DNA of 64,000 bases from Psychrobacter piscatorii (GTDB lineage: Bacteria > Pseudomonadota > Gammaproteobacteria > Pseudomonadales > Moraxellaceae): contig NZ_LNDJ01000074.1 in NCBI RefSeq assembly GCF_001444505.1, positions 20,007 through 84,006 of the forward strand. The letters run 5' to 3'. The notes under the pieces were generated by a model. It searched no databases, was not told the origin of the DNA, and was given only the letters and a program-made list of their open reading frames with translations. A program made the translations under genes and the position numbers. Below, piece by piece: positions 10,293 to 19,430 of the stretch. Numbering within the stretch: the stretch's first letter is position 1; the number at the start of each line of letters is the position of its first letter.

Positions 10293-10316
10293 GGCAACTA
10301 ACAAGTTGCCTTTTTT
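10293..10316 (+). terminator. Intrinsic terminator after the HIT gene
   Basis: GGCAACT pairs with AGTTGCC around an AACA loop and is followed by six T. The remaining bases to 10564 hold the BCCT gene's leader, where I see no gene. Confidence 0.9.
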
Positions 10317-10548
10317 ATTGCCTAGTAATCATTGTGTAATAAACGTTAAGTTATTGTTGTAAACACGCGTTTATCTTGGGATTTGGCTAAAGTTTATGTT
10401 ACATAGTATTCCCATCTATACAGAATGCGTCGGTATTATTGCTAACGTGCTGTTTTAATATTGATGACATCTATTGTTTGTAGATTGATATCTACTATGT
10501 TGATGAGTATCAGGGATATGATTCTTTATCACTTATTTTTACGGATTT

Positions 10549-10553
10549 GAGGA
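10549..10553 (+). promoter_or_regulatory. Ribosome binding site deciding the BCCT start
   Basis: GAGGA lies 11 bases before the ATG at 10565. An in-frame TTG at 10547 overlaps this site, so the longer reading is unlikely and the ATG is preferred. Confidence 0.65.
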
Positions 10554-10564
10554 TACCACTGCTT

Positions 10565-12610
10565 ATGAGTAACGGTTCACGCTCTACCATTTTATTGCCG
10601 GTTTTTATACCTGCAGCGGTCATTATGCTGCTGCTAGTCATCGGTACCGCGATCGATCCTGAGGCAGCGGGTGCTCTGTTCAGTGATGTGCTTAGTTTTA
10701 CGACTGAGACATTCGGCTGGTTTTATATGCTGGCAGTGGCCCTGTTTTTGATGTTCATTATCGTACTGGCGTTTTCGTCTTATGGCAGTATCAAGCTGGG
10801 TCCTGATCATGCTGAGGCGGAGTACGGATTCCTTGAATGGTTTGCCATGCTATTTTCGGCAGGCTACGGGATTGCGCTACTGTTTTATGGAGTAGCGGAA
10901 CCAGTGATGCATTTTTCTAGTCCGCCAATGTCGGATCCTCAGACCATTGCGGCGGCAAAAGAGGCGATGCAAATTGCGTATTTCCATTGGGGTTTTCATA
11001 TTTGGGCGATTTATGGTGTTGTTGGTTTATCACTGGCGTATTTTGCGTTTCGTCATGGTCTACCATTATCAATACGCTCGACACTGTATCCGATTATTGG
11101 TGACAGGATTCATGGCCCTATCGGTCATACGGTCGATGTGTTTGCGATATTGGGTACGATGTTCGGTATTGCTACCAGTCTTGGCCTGTCAGTGTCGCAG
11201 ATTAATGCAGGTCTAAACTACTTGTTACCTGATATTATCCCCGTGAATACGTCCGTACAGGTGATTGCCATTGCATTAGTGACATCAGCAGCACTGGTGT
11301 CCGTATTGGCAGGGATGGACAAAGGGGTAAAACGCTTGTCTATTCTAAATATGGTATTGGCAACTGCGCTGATGGTGTTTGTATTTGTAGTAGGGCCGAC
11401 GATCTTTATCCTAAATGCCTTTATGGAAAATACGGGTAGTTATTTGGGTAATATCGTTGAGCGTACCTTTAGCTTACAAGCGTACGAGAATAGCGATTGG
11501 ATCGGTAGCTGGACCTTGTTTATCTTTGCATGGACGATTGCATGGGCGCCTTTTGTCGGTCTGTTTATTGCCAAGATTAGCCGTGGTCGTACCATCCGGG
11601 AGTTTGTACTCGGTGTGATGTTGGTGCCAACGTTCTTTACGTTCTTTTGGTTTTCGGTGTTTGGTGATACTGCCCTACATATGATTATGGTCGATGGCTA
11701 TAACTCACTCATCAGCGAGGTACAAAACAACCAAGCGATTGCTTTATTTAAATTATTAGAGCGGTTACCGTTTACCGAATTTGTGTCGTCATTGACTATT
11801 TTGTTGATTATTACGTTTTTTGTGACGTCATCGGATTCTGGCTCATTGGTGATCGATTCGCTAGCGGCTGGCGGGCGTAGTGATACGCCATGGTGGCAGC
11901 GCAGCTTTTGGGTAGTGACTGAAGGGGCGGTTGCCGCGGTGCTTTTGATTGCAGGCGGTCTCACAGCGCTGCAAACGGCAGCAATCGTTAGTGCACTACC
12001 ATTTGCGATTATCATTCTGATCTCCATGTTCGGTATGTGGCGCGCATTGCGTATCGAGGGACATCGTAATCAAAGCCTCGATCAAAATAACAAACTACCG
12101 CCGCACTTGCTTAAACCGTCTGCATGGCGTGAGCGTATTGATTATATGACCGACAAGCCCACACGTGAAAAGGTCTTGAACTACATCAAAGAAGTGGTGA
12201 TGCCCTCGATGATGGAAGTGTCGTCTAAATTTGCAGAAACAGGTTGGACGACTGAGGTCAATTATGACGCGGTCAATAACCGTGCCGTGCTTGAGTTGCA
12301 ACGTGGTGACGATGTCGAGTTTTGGTATGAAGTGCGCTTGTCTGAACATGAAGCGCCTGATTATTATACTGAAAGCAGCGCCGACACCTTGCCGCAAGAA
12401 CACCATCACCGTGCTGAGGTGTATCTACGTCGTGGTGGTCAGACCTATGACTTATACGGCTACAAATCTGAATCAGTGATCAATGACATTATCGATCAGT
12501 TTGAGAAGTATTTACATTTCCTTAATGTATCGCCTGATAGCCTACCGTGGCGTATGCAAGCGCATGATGATGACATCACGCTAGAGCAGGGCAGTGTGCT
12601 TGATAAATAA
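10565..12610 (+). CDS. BCCT family betaine/choline/carnitine transporter
   Basis: A 681-residue secondary transporter with 12 hydrophobic segments in the first 500 residues. It carries the BCCT signature in the TM8 region around WTLFIFAWTIAWAPFVGLFIAKIS and the regulatory-loop sequence GRTIREFVLG. These carriers take up glycine betaine, choline or similar osmolytes using Na+ or H+. A hydrophilic cytoplasmic C-terminal domain of about 170 residues follows the last membrane segment; in BetT- and BetP-type proteins this tail senses osmotic state. ATG 10565 is chosen over TTG 10547 because of the GAGGA site. It fits with the betaine-type ABC system at 21-24 kb as a second osmolyte route. Confidence 0.9.
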   Translation: MSNGSRSTILLPVFIPAAVIMLLLVIGTAIDPEAAGALFSDVLSFTTETFGWFYMLAVALFLMFIIVLAFSSYGSIKLGPDHAEAEYGFLEWFAMLFSAGYGIALLFYGVAEPVMHFSSPPMSDPQTIAAAKEAMQIAYFHWGFHIWAIYGVVGLSLAYFAFRHGLPLSIRSTLYPIIGDRIHGPIGHTVDVFAILGTMFGIATSLGLSVSQINAGLNYLLPDIIPVNTSVQVIAIALVTSAALVSVLAGMDKGVKRLSILNMVLATALMVFVFVVGPTIFILNAFMENTGSYLGNIVERTFSLQAYENSDWIGSWTLFIFAWTIAWAPFVGLFIAKISRGRTIREFVLGVMLVPTFFTFFWFSVFGDTALHMIMVDGYNSLISEVQNNQAIALFKLLERLPFTEFVSSLTILLIITFFVTSSDSGSLVIDSLAAGGRSDTPWWQRSFWVVTEGAVAAVLLIAGGLTALQTAAIVSALPFAIIILISMFGMWRALRIEGHRNQSLDQNNKLPPHLLKPSAWRERIDYMTDKPTREKVLNYIKEVVMPSMMEVSSKFAETGWTTEVNYDAVNNRAVLELQRGDDVEFWYEVRLSEHEAPDYYTESSADTLPQEHHHRAEVYLRRGGQTYDLYGYKSESVINDIIDQFEKYLHFLNVSPDSLPWRMQAHDDDITLEQGSVLDK

Positions 12611-12694
12611 TGCATGGCATGTATCAAAAATGAGTAATGCTTATGCAAGCTATTCACGTTAATCGCTTGCAATAAATGTAAGAATCCTTAGAAT

Positions 12695-12731
12695 AACGGC
12701 TTGTTTTCCTTACAAATCAAGCCGTTTTTTT
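12695..12731 (+). terminator. Terminator abutting the dusB start
   Basis: AACGGCTTG pairs with CAAGCCGTT around a 14-base loop, followed by a T run that ends directly at the dusB ATG (12732). It ends the BCCT transcript and also occupies the place of a dusB ribosome binding site. Confidence 0.8.
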
Positions 12732-13763
12732 ATGTCTATTGATTCTCCTGTGTTACCTTCATCCTCGACTTTGTCCGACCATCCATTGTTGCAGCCATTG
12801 AACATAGGTGGTCTGACGATTGAAAACCGTTTGATGGTCGCACCGATGGCGGGCGTGACGGACAATCCTTTTCGCCGATTGTGCAAATCATTTGGCGCAG
12901 GTCATGCGGTCAGCGAGATGATCATCGCTGATACGGCACTTTATGCACGCAAAAAATCCCTATATCGTGCCAATTTCGACAATGAGATTGCGCCTATTTC
13001 TGCACAGATAGCAGGCGCAGAGCCAGACAAATTGGCTGAAGCGGCTCGTTATCAAATCGATAATGGCGCGCAGATTATCGATATCAATATGGGCTGTCCG
13101 GCCAAAAAAGTCTGCCGTAAGCTGGCAGGCTCAGCGCTGCTGCAAGATGAGGATCTAGTAGCAAGATTGCTTGATGCTGCAGTCAATGCCGTTGATGCGC
13201 CTGTCACACTAAAGACACGATTGGGGTTTGAAAACGGTCGTGAAAACATTCTACGAGTCGCCAAGCGGGCAGAGCAAGCAGGTATTGCCGCGATTGCGAT
13301 TCATGGGCGTACGCGCGAGGATATGTATACGGGCGAGGCGCGTTATGAGTTAATACGCGAAGTCAAAGACAGCATTAGCATTCCTGTCATTGCGAATGGC
13401 GATATCGATAGCGCGCAAAAAGCGCAGCATGTCTATGAGCTGACAGGATGCGATGCAGTGATGATTGGACGAGCCGCACAAGGTCAGCCGTGGATATTTC
13501 GTGATATTGAGCATTTTTTGCGCACAGGTGACGTGCTTGATGCCCCAAGTGTGAGCGAGATTAAGGAAGTTGTACTGGCGCATTTGCAAGAGCTGTATGA
13601 CTTTTACGGCGAGTACTCCGGCTGCCGTATCGCCCGCAAGCATATTGCGTGGTATACGACAGGCATCCCCAACTCCAACGCCTTCCGTCAAGCGATGTAT
13701 GGCGAGGAGAGTACAGCAGGGCAGTTCCGCGTGGTTGAGCGTTTTTTGCAGACGCATGAGTAG
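12732..13763 (+). CDS. dusB: tRNA-dihydrouridine synthase B
   Basis: This FMN enzyme reduces specific uridines of the tRNA D-loop to dihydrouridine. It has the Dus TIM-barrel hallmarks: LMVAPMAGVTDNPFRRLC at the N-terminus, the catalytic Cys in DINMGCPAKKVCRKLAGSALL, the IHGRTREDMYTG region, and PVIANGDI and MIGRAAQGQPWIF for FMN phosphate binding. At 343 residues it is normal for DusB. No fis gene follows, unlike enterobacteria. The annotated ATG sits directly behind a terminator's T run with no Shine-Dalgarno sequence; GTG at 12750 is the nearest in-frame alternative, and the next Met is inside the conserved domain. Confidence 0.92.
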   Translation: MSIDSPVLPSSSTLSDHPLLQPLNIGGLTIENRLMVAPMAGVTDNPFRRLCKSFGAGHAVSEMIIADTALYARKKSLYRANFDNEIAPISAQIAGAEPDKLAEAARYQIDNGAQIIDINMGCPAKKVCRKLAGSALLQDEDLVARLLDAAVNAVDAPVTLKTRLGFENGRENILRVAKRAEQAGIAAIAIHGRTREDMYTGEARYELIREVKDSISIPVIANGDIDSAQKAQHVYELTGCDAVMIGRAAQGQPWIFRDIEHFLRTGDVLDAPSVSEIKEVVLAHLQELYDFYGEYSGCRIARKHIAWYTTGIPNSNAFRQAMYGEESTAGQFRVVERFLQTHE

Positions 13764-13839
13764 TAATGATCTGTACAGTTTCATCACGCTTATCATAAGC
13801 ATAAATCACTGATACGTCTTTTAATCCTGTTGATTCAAG

Positions 13840-14237
13840 CTATATTTTATCAACAGGTGTGGCTTCATTAAAAGGCATAGCATCAGGGTTTTTCTCAGAT
13901 GTTGGCTTTTCTTTTTGCCAAGGGAATCAGCCTTCTAGCTCAACTTGTAGTGATAAACTCAAAAACGTACGAATAAGCACGAGAATACCCAATACTGAGA
14001 CGCTGCGTAATGTCGGCTCTGTTGCCATAATGTCTGCGGCAATCAGTACCTCAAGTCCCAAAAGAATGGATTTGCCAACGGTCTGCCTGCTCTCTACATA
14101 GGTATTATGGTTCAGGCCGCCCGATATCCGAAATGCTTTATAAAAAGCAAAGAGAGTCCAAAGAACATAATCAAGACACCAATGACTTCGACTATCTTGG
14201 CAATCAAGTCAATATAGTGGGTTAGGTTTCCGATCAA
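13840..14237 (-). pseudogene. Broken DUF1622 membrane protein gene
   Basis: Read on the minus strand, a TTG at 14237 stands eight bases after AGGAG (14246-14250) and opens a frame: first YIDLIAKIVEVIGVLIMFFG, then FIKHFGYRAA, then TGA at 14114-14112. The homology continues in another frame as YVESRQTVGKSILLGLEVLI, EPTLRSVSVLGILVLIRTFL and SLQVELEG up to TGA at 13929-13927. Past that stop the same frame reads FPWQKEKP down to TAG at 13842-13840. Together these give a typical DUF1622 protein of about 130 residues, interrupted by one frameshift and one stop. Family members usually have a few extra residues between ADIMAT and EPTL, so a small in-frame deletion is also likely. The function of DUF1622 is unknown. 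Confidence 0.75.
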
Positions 14238-14436
14238 AATAACGTCTCCTCTGTATCAGTCAGCAAAAAGTATGGCGCTAAATATCGTCACTATTATATG
14301 ATGATATATCACTATAAACCTCTAAAACCGTCAAGTTAACTATCAGCTATTGGTGTTTTGTTCACTGTATGCGATATTTTTTTGCTATGCTGTAAACGAA
14401 TATTCATTGGCATAGGACAGACAAAAAGGACTTTTT

Positions 14437-15324
14437 ATGGCTAATCCCTCAAAAAAAGCAATAACAAAAGCAGTAAAAGGCAAGAATATTATCATTACGG
14501 GTGCATCAAGTGGTATTGGCGAGCGTACGGCTTTTTTATTAAGTGAGTGCGGGGCGCATGTTATTTTGTTGGCGCGTACTAAAGACAAACTAAAAACCGT
14601 CAAAGAAAATATTGAAATATTGGGTGGCAGGGCCAGTTATTATCCATGTGACCTCACCAATATGGATGAGATTGAAAAAATCAGCGAACAAATTCTTGCT
14701 GATTTTAAACATGTGGATGTATTGGTCAATAATGCTGGTCGTTCGATTCGCCGTTCGGTACATGAGTCGGTCAACCGTTTTCATGACTTTGAGCGCACCA
14801 TGGAGATCAATTATTTTGGCGCGGTCAAAATTATTCTTGGTTTCTTGCCGACGATGATTAACCGCCAAACGGGTCAAGTTGTCAATATCTCTTCGATTGG
14901 GGTATTGGCCAACAGCCCTCGTTTTGCTGCGTATGTGGCGTCAAAATCTGCGTTAGATGCGTTTAGTCGTTGCTTAGCCGCGGAAGTCAAAGGCGATAAT
15001 ATCAAGGTCACCAATATCTTTATGCCCTTGGTACGTACTCCTATGATCGCCCCAACCAAGCTATACCGTTATATGCCAGCTTTGATGCCTGATGAAGCTG
15101 CGCTCATGGTCGCAAAAGCCATTGTCCATAAGCCAAACAGTATCGCCAGTAATATGGGCAAATTCGCCTCAGCCACTTATTCGTTGGTGCCAGCATTTAA
15201 CGTTGGTATTCAATCAATTGGTTATCGTATCTTCCCAAGTTCGACAGCGGCGCAAACGACTGATAGCAAGCCTAACTTTGCTCAGCGTGCCTTTGCCAGA
15301 ATTCTCCCTGGTGAGCATCACTAA
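14437..15324 (+). CDS. Short-chain dehydrogenase/reductase
   Basis: A 295-residue classical SDR oxidoreductase. The cofactor motif is TGASSGIG near residues 21-28, the NNAG motif is in VLVNNAGRSIRR, the catalytic Ser is in VNISSIGV, and the YxxxK pair is in AAYVASKSAL. The C-terminus is extended and has a hydrophobic stretch, as in the SDRs that act on lipids near the membrane. The start has a strong AAAAGGA site. It is a single gene with its own terminator. The substrate cannot be told from the sequence. Confidence 0.88.
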   Translation: MANPSKKAITKAVKGKNIIITGASSGIGERTAFLLSECGAHVILLARTKDKLKTVKENIEILGGRASYYPCDLTNMDEIEKISEQILADFKHVDVLVNNAGRSIRRSVHESVNRFHDFERTMEINYFGAVKIILGFLPTMINRQTGQVVNISSIGVLANSPRFAAYVASKSALDAFSRCLAAEVKGDNIKVTNIFMPLVRTPMIAPTKLYRYMPALMPDEAALMVAKAIVHKPNSIASNMGKFASATYSLVPAFNVGIQSIGYRIFPSSTAAQTTDSKPNFAQRAFARILPGEHH

Positions 15325-15354
15325 GATAGGTTTACTCTCAATTATTACGAAAAC

Positions 15355-15383
15355 AAAAAAAGGATATGATGGTATCCTTTTTT
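15355..15383 (+). terminator. Intrinsic terminator after the SDR gene
   Basis: AAAAAAGGATA pairs with TATCCTTTTTT around a six-base loop. Beyond it, up to 15638, the DNA is AT-rich and holds no gene I can support. Confidence 0.88.
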
Positions 15384-15638
15384 AATGCTCTATCTATTTG
15401 TATTAATGTTCCTATAATATAAATAGGTAAGGCGTTAGTAGCCTTTTATTCTTAGCAATTTGCTTCGGTTAAAGTTTATTTGCCATAATCCACCTTTATG
15501 CGCAGAATGGGCGGTACCCTAGTGAGGACTTGAATGTTTGGCTGTAAACTATACACACTGGTTAATTAGGATATCAAAATATTGGGAATGTACTTCTGAG
15601 TGTACAAAACGTTAGATTCTCAAGCTTAAGATCAGCTA

Positions 15639-16007
15639 TCACCAATAATCCTGCTCTGCTTTATTAAGCCATTCGTTAAAGTTTTCACAAATCATATGGA
15701 AAGGTAAGTCACTAAGGTCAACCACAATTATCTTTGGGTCACCTGAGTGATCATCTCCATCGAAGTATGCCGCCCAATCACCATTTTTGGCTAAAGGCAC
15801 TAAGTTAAGCCTTTCAATTTTATGGTTTCTCAATCTATATAATAACTTACCGCCATCTGTTTCAGAATCTACAAACCACCATTGAAAATATTCATCGGAC
15901 TGTACCGTTTTAGTGCAGTTTGCTAATTGTAGATAACGAGCAGGATAGATGAATCCATCAGGCAGTATCTTTATTGGGTAGGGCTTAAAGCTTTTTTGTT
16001 TGATCAT
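15639..16007 (-). CDS. Uncharacterised protein, possibly SUKH/SMI1-like
   Basis: A 122-residue soluble protein rich in Trp, Asp and aromatic residues: YFQWWFVDSETDGGKLLYRL, then AAYFDGDDHSGDPKIIVVDL, ending FNEWLNKAEQDYW. The pattern of an acidic 'DGDD' turn, a VVDLS strand and a C-terminal FxxWL helix is reminiscent of SMI1/KNR4 (SUKH) immunity proteins, which neutralise polymorphic toxins. That link is my inference. It follows a second small AT-rich gene on the same strand 108 bases upstream. No toxin gene is adjacent. Confidence 0.55.
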   Translation of the reverse strand: MIKQKSFKPYPIKILPDGFIYPARYLQLANCTKTVQSDEYFQWWFVDSETDGGKLLYRLRNHKIERLNLVPLAKNGDWAAYFDGDDHSGDPKIIVVDLSDLPFHMICENFNEWLNKAEQDYW

Positions 16008-16115
16008 TACTTTATTACCTCTGGATCATGTTGATCGATGCGCTATACAGTCACTGAACTTCAATCACATAGGTTAATAACAAAATATCGAAAAATGCTC
16101 ACTACACGTTTGATT

Positions 16116-16469
16116 CTATAAATCAATCTTAATCTCAAGACTGTAATCTTGCCTTAAAAAATCAACCCATGCGACTATGAGCTTTTCAAAAACACCTTTT
16201 TTGACAGTAGCTTTAAAGTCATTATTTTTTTCGTCATATATAGAGCATATCGTCACATTCTCACCGTCTATGACAACTTGCCAAGTCTCAGAACTTATAT
16301 CTAATATATTATTTCTTAAATTATCAAGCATGTTCTCTGAAGATTCGATATCTAGCTCTGATAAATAGTAGGACAGCATTCTCATTTCATTACTATTATT
16401 TAAAGGACGACATGATGGTATTAGCCTATCCCATTCATCATTTTTAAAATAATAAAAAGCCATGCTCAT
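16116..16469 (-). CDS. Uncharacterised small protein, possible immunity protein
   Basis: A 117-residue acidic cytosolic protein that I do not recognise. It begins MSMAFYYFKNDEWDRL, has WQVVIDGENVTICSIYDEK in the middle and ends in the helix WVDFLRQDYSLEIKIDL. There is no signal peptide. It is AT-rich compared with the flanking housekeeping genes and pairs with the gene at 15639-16007. Such paired small orphan genes are common in immunity-gene arrays, but no direct motif proves that here. Confidence 0.5.
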   Translation of the reverse strand: MSMAFYYFKNDEWDRLIPSCRPLNNSNEMRMLSYYLSELDIESSENMLDNLRNNILDISSETWQVVIDGENVTICSIYDEKNNDFKATVKKGVFEKLIVAWVDFLRQDYSLEIKIDL

Positions 16470-16807
16470 AACAAATCCTTCTTGATTAACTTCTTCTAAA
16501 ATAACGGTTGCTTCAATTACAAAGAAGTTATCAGCTTTTATCCGAAATTTGTAGTACTGAACTACATATTGTCATTTACTGCCTTATTTATAGGGTATAC
16601 CCCAAGGGAACCAACCATTTAACCCTTCAAACCTATTAACAGACTACTTGAAACAGACCGCTATCATGGAACTACTTATAACAGACTGGCGAAACCAACA
16701 GACCTTGTTAGGCTTTTCTATTGTCCAGCCTGTGAGTAACAATACTCGCAGGCTACAGTATCAGCGATAAACGGTTATATAGAAAGCATCGCGATCCAGT
16801 ACTTTAT
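16470..16807. other. Gap with a possible toxin-tail remnant
   Basis: No complete gene is present. On the minus strand a short frame from about 16643 to 16584 reads SVNRFEGLNGWFPWGIPYK and then stops. It has a stop codon just upstream and no start, so it looks like the last codons of a larger lost protein. It lies directly upstream of the two immunity-like genes. Confidence 0.3.
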
Positions 16808-17275
16808 TTAACCAAATACTCGCCACAATATCCAAAATATACCTATCATCAAGACAGCGATAACGAGTAATCGTTTTAGCCAATAAGGAAGCAAAGGTTT
16901 CTTATAGCCCAAGTCGTTCAGCTGACCATCAACACCATCTTGCAAGCTCTTAAATCCTTGGCTTTGCTTGGTGGTTTTGACGCGATTTTTTACCAATGGT
17001 CCAGGCCCGTCATCGATCTCTTGCTCTCTATCGAAGCTAATGGCCTGATTGGGGATACCTTGTTTGCTAGCGATGGTATTGAGCTTTTGCTGTTGTTTTA
17101 CTTTGAGTGCAGTCTCATAGGCATCAATCCTAGTTTTGGCTTCATCCATACTGATGTTTTCGTCTGCCGCCAACGTTTTGATGGCCATCACCAAGTTGTT
17201 TTTTTCGACCATCATAATGACGTCTTTTGGCAACTTTGTACTGACCGGCTTTTTGCTAGGGTCGGGGTTAAACAT
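16808..17275 (-). CDS. Tail-anchored protein with L7/L12-like motif
   Basis: A 155-residue protein. A stretch reading LVMAIKTLAADENISMDEAK resembles the ribosomal L7/L12 C-terminal helix-turn pattern that recurs in some small membrane-linked proteins. A charged middle follows (KVKQQQKLN, DREQEIDDGPG), and the protein ends in one membrane segment, LLVIAVLMIGIFWILWRVFG, so it is probably anchored in the inner membrane with the bulk in the cytoplasm. I choose the start at 17275 because AAGGA precedes that ATG; the frame is open to 17332. The function is unknown. Confidence 0.6.
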   Translation of the reverse strand: MFNPDPSKKPVSTKLPKDVIMMVEKNNLVMAIKTLAADENISMDEAKTRIDAYETALKVKQQQKLNTIASKQGIPNQAISFDREQEIDDGPGPLVKNRVKTTKQSQGFKSLQDGVDGQLNDLGYKKPLLPYWLKRLLVIAVLMIGIFWILWRVFG

Positions 17276-17340
17276 GGCTGTCCTTATTACGGCGTATGCG
17301 TGTGAATGAGTAGTCGCGTTTATTATAACCATTTTACATA

Positions 17341-17373
17341 CAGAGTATTCAAGTTACACACAGAGTATTCAAG
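17341..17373. repeat. Short direct repeat
   Basis: CAGAGTATTCAAG occurs at 17341-17353 and again at 17361-17373, twenty bases apart, just upstream of the tail-anchored protein gene. Confidence 0.7.
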
Positions 17374-17374
17374 C

Positions 17375-17412
17375 AAAAAAATACCGCGATCACATTGCGA
17401 TCGCGGTATTTT
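17375..17412 (-). terminator. Strong terminator after ppa, 14-bp perfect stem
   Basis: AAAATACCGCGATC (17378-17391) is perfectly complementary to GATCGCGGTATTTT (17399-17412) around a seven-base loop. A-runs on the left give a T run for minus-strand transcription, so it serves ppa; the right side is T-rich enough to act weakly in the other direction. Confidence 0.9.
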
Positions 17413-17453
17413 GGTATTTATCTATGATTAGCATTTATGCCAATTTTGATAAA

Positions 17454-17984
17454 TTATAGGTCTTTCCAGCGTTGGATAGATTCTTTGATGACTTCTTTGG
17501 CTTCGCTCACATCACCCCAAGATTCAACCACAGTAGTGCCCGCTTTTTTCAGGTCTTTATAGTGGCTGAAATGGAACTCTAGTTGGTTGATTAACTGCTT
17601 TGGTAAGTCTTCTAGGCTGTTGTAAGCATTACCTGTGTCACGGTCATCAGCAGGTACAACAACGATCTTGTCATCGACTTCGCCATCATCAACAAACTTC
17701 ATGACACCGATGACTTTTGCTTTTAGGAAAATGCCAGTCGGTAGTGGCTGCTCAGTCAAAATCAATGCATCTAGCTCATCACCATCTTCGTCAAGCGTTT
17801 GCGGGATGAAACCATAGTTACACGGCTTAGCAAAAATCTGTGGATCAATACGATCAAGCTCAAATACGGCCAATTCGCGATTCCACTCAATTTTATGACT
17901 GCTACCAGTTGGGATCTCTACGACTACGTTGATGATACCGCCGTCTACGTCGCCTGCGTCCAAAATTTTATTAAAATCTGCCAT
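17454..17984 (-). CDS. ppa: Inorganic pyrophosphatase (family I)
   Basis: This cytoplasmic enzyme hydrolyses pyrophosphate to two phosphates and so drives biosynthetic reactions. It has the family I signature DEDGDELDALILTE with the metal-binding Asp residues, the N-terminal VVEIPTGSSHKIEWNRE, and NYGFIPQT. I place the start at 17984 (MADFNKILDAGD) because GGAG lies eight bases upstream; the frame opens four codons earlier. The length of 176 residues is normal for the bacterial hexameric enzyme. Confidence 0.95.
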   Translation of the reverse strand: MADFNKILDAGDVDGGIINVVVEIPTGSSHKIEWNRELAVFELDRIDPQIFAKPCNYGFIPQTLDEDGDELDALILTEQPLPTGIFLKAKVIGVMKFVDDGEVDDKIVVVPADDRDTGNAYNSLEDLPKQLINQLEFHFSHYKDLKKAGTTVVESWGDVSEAKEVIKESIQRWKDL

Positions 17985-18177
17985 GAAATACTCCAATTTG
18001 CTTTTGTTTTAGAGGTTTGAATGATTGATGTAGCTGGGGATACTGCAAAATCTTTGCCGCACCCGATTTGTACTGGGTGCGATTATAACAAGTTTGGTCT
18101 AAATTTTCTCTTAATGCTTAAGTCTAAGCGTGCAAGATATTATGCAAAAAAAGATTATGCAAAAATGGACTCAAAAC

Positions 18178-19035
18178 TCACTTTGGCGCTATTGCTCGTA
18201 ATTCAATCAGTCCAGCATGACGCTTGGCGATATTATCGATAAGTTTTTGAGTAACTATCTTGTAGTTTAATGCGTCGCTGATTTGTTGAGTCGTTTGTGT
18301 TTCTGACTCTTTTTGCTCCGAATCTATCTGCATGGCCACAAAATCAGACAAGCGCAACATCTGCATCCCCGCATAACCGCAAGGATTGATAGCATTAAAT
18401 GCTGACAAATCACAATCTAAGTTAATTGCGATACCATGATAGCTAAAGCCATGCTTAATCTTGAAACCCAACGACGCTATTTTTCCAAGCATAATCTTAT
18501 TATCAAGAGATTTGTCATCTAGCGAGTTGCTATTAGCATTGCTACTGTCATACGCTACAGTGGGGTCAGAATACATATAAACGCCAGGTGCATCACGGCG
18601 AGCATGGGCGCTGATATGCTCACTGCTAGCAGATGCTGAGTGACGCAGACAATCATTTACCACATCCTCTATCGCCTGCTCAGCGTGGGAGACCAGATGG
18701 CGTACACTCCAGCCCAAACTGTTTAAGTCAAACAACCAGTAAAGTACCAGCTGTCCGTGACCATGCCAAGTTACCTGACCACCGCGGTCGGTCTTGATGA
18801 TAGGCGTGTCGGTGCGCTGCAATATGTGTTCTTCTTTGCCTGCTTGTCCAAGCGTATAAACATCGTTGTGATCAACGATCCATAACTCATCAGGCGTGCG
18901 CAGTCCTTGCTGTTTTTTTAGATCGATACGTTCGAGAGTACGTGACAGCATGGCATCGAGAGTGGGAACATAATCGGCTGCTGACAGAGATTTACTGATC
19001 AGCATGTCATTGAGCGGTTGTGTGTCGTTTTGCAT
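18178..19035 (-). CDS. lipB: Octanoyl-[acyl carrier protein]:protein N-octanoyltransferase
   Basis: This enzyme transfers the octanoyl group from acyl-ACP to lipoyl domains, the first step of lipoate synthesis. Family motifs are present: TDRGGQVTWHGHGQLVLYW, the catalytic Lys in GKIASLGFKIKHG, and the catalytic Cys in INPCGYAGM. It has 285 residues where about 215-250 is usual. The extra length comes from an N-terminal stretch and a Ser/Asn/Asp-rich insertion of about 25 residues (around 165-190) between GVYMYSDP and GKIAS. lipA is not adjacent. Confidence 0.92.
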   Translation of the reverse strand: MQNDTQPLNDMLISKSLSAADYVPTLDAMLSRTLERIDLKKQQGLRTPDELWIVDHNDVYTLGQAGKEEHILQRTDTPIIKTDRGGQVTWHGHGQLVLYWLFDLNSLGWSVRHLVSHAEQAIEDVVNDCLRHSASASSEHISAHARRDAPGVYMYSDPTVAYDSSNANSNSLDDKSLDNKIMLGKIASLGFKIKHGFSYHGIAINLDCDLSAFNAINPCGYAGMQMLRLSDFVAMQIDSEQKESETQTTQQISDALNYKIVTQKLIDNIAKRHAGLIELRAIAPK

Positions 19036-19430
19036 GAGCGTGTCTGTCTTATGATTGTCCAGTGTAAAGGCGGAGGATGCCGATGGCTAGTGTAGCAGTT
19101 TTGGCAGGTATCGCTCAAAGTTTATATGCTATCACGCAGTCTAAAAGACAGTTAAATACTAAGGGTGAAAAGTCATGAAGGATCCATAAAAATATTTATA
19201 TATCATTGAGTTAGCTGATAGGTAGACAACACTAGTACAGACGCACTAGTCAACCAAAGAAGCTGTTCATTGCGCAGTCAATGCGCTACATTAAAGTTTG
19301 ATAAGCAAAACCGAATAAAATGTACGGTCAGGGCATATAACGGATGCGCGCGTCTGACTAACAAAGCAACACCATAATTCAATAAACATAGTGACCATGT
19401 GACATCATATGAGCACGACAAGGAAGATAA
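19036..19430. other. Divergent intergenic region, lipB / aldehyde dehydrogenase
   Basis: No gene is seen. ACTAGT occurs twice within CACTAGTACAGACGCACTAG (about 19230-19250), which could be an operator, but I have no supporting evidence. The leader ends in AAGGAAG before the dehydrogenase ATG. Confidence 0.35.

Noticed and set aside
13859..14101. 80-codon open frame on the plus strand
   Set aside because: It lies antisense to the broken DUF1622 gene and its composition mirrors that gene's opposite strand.
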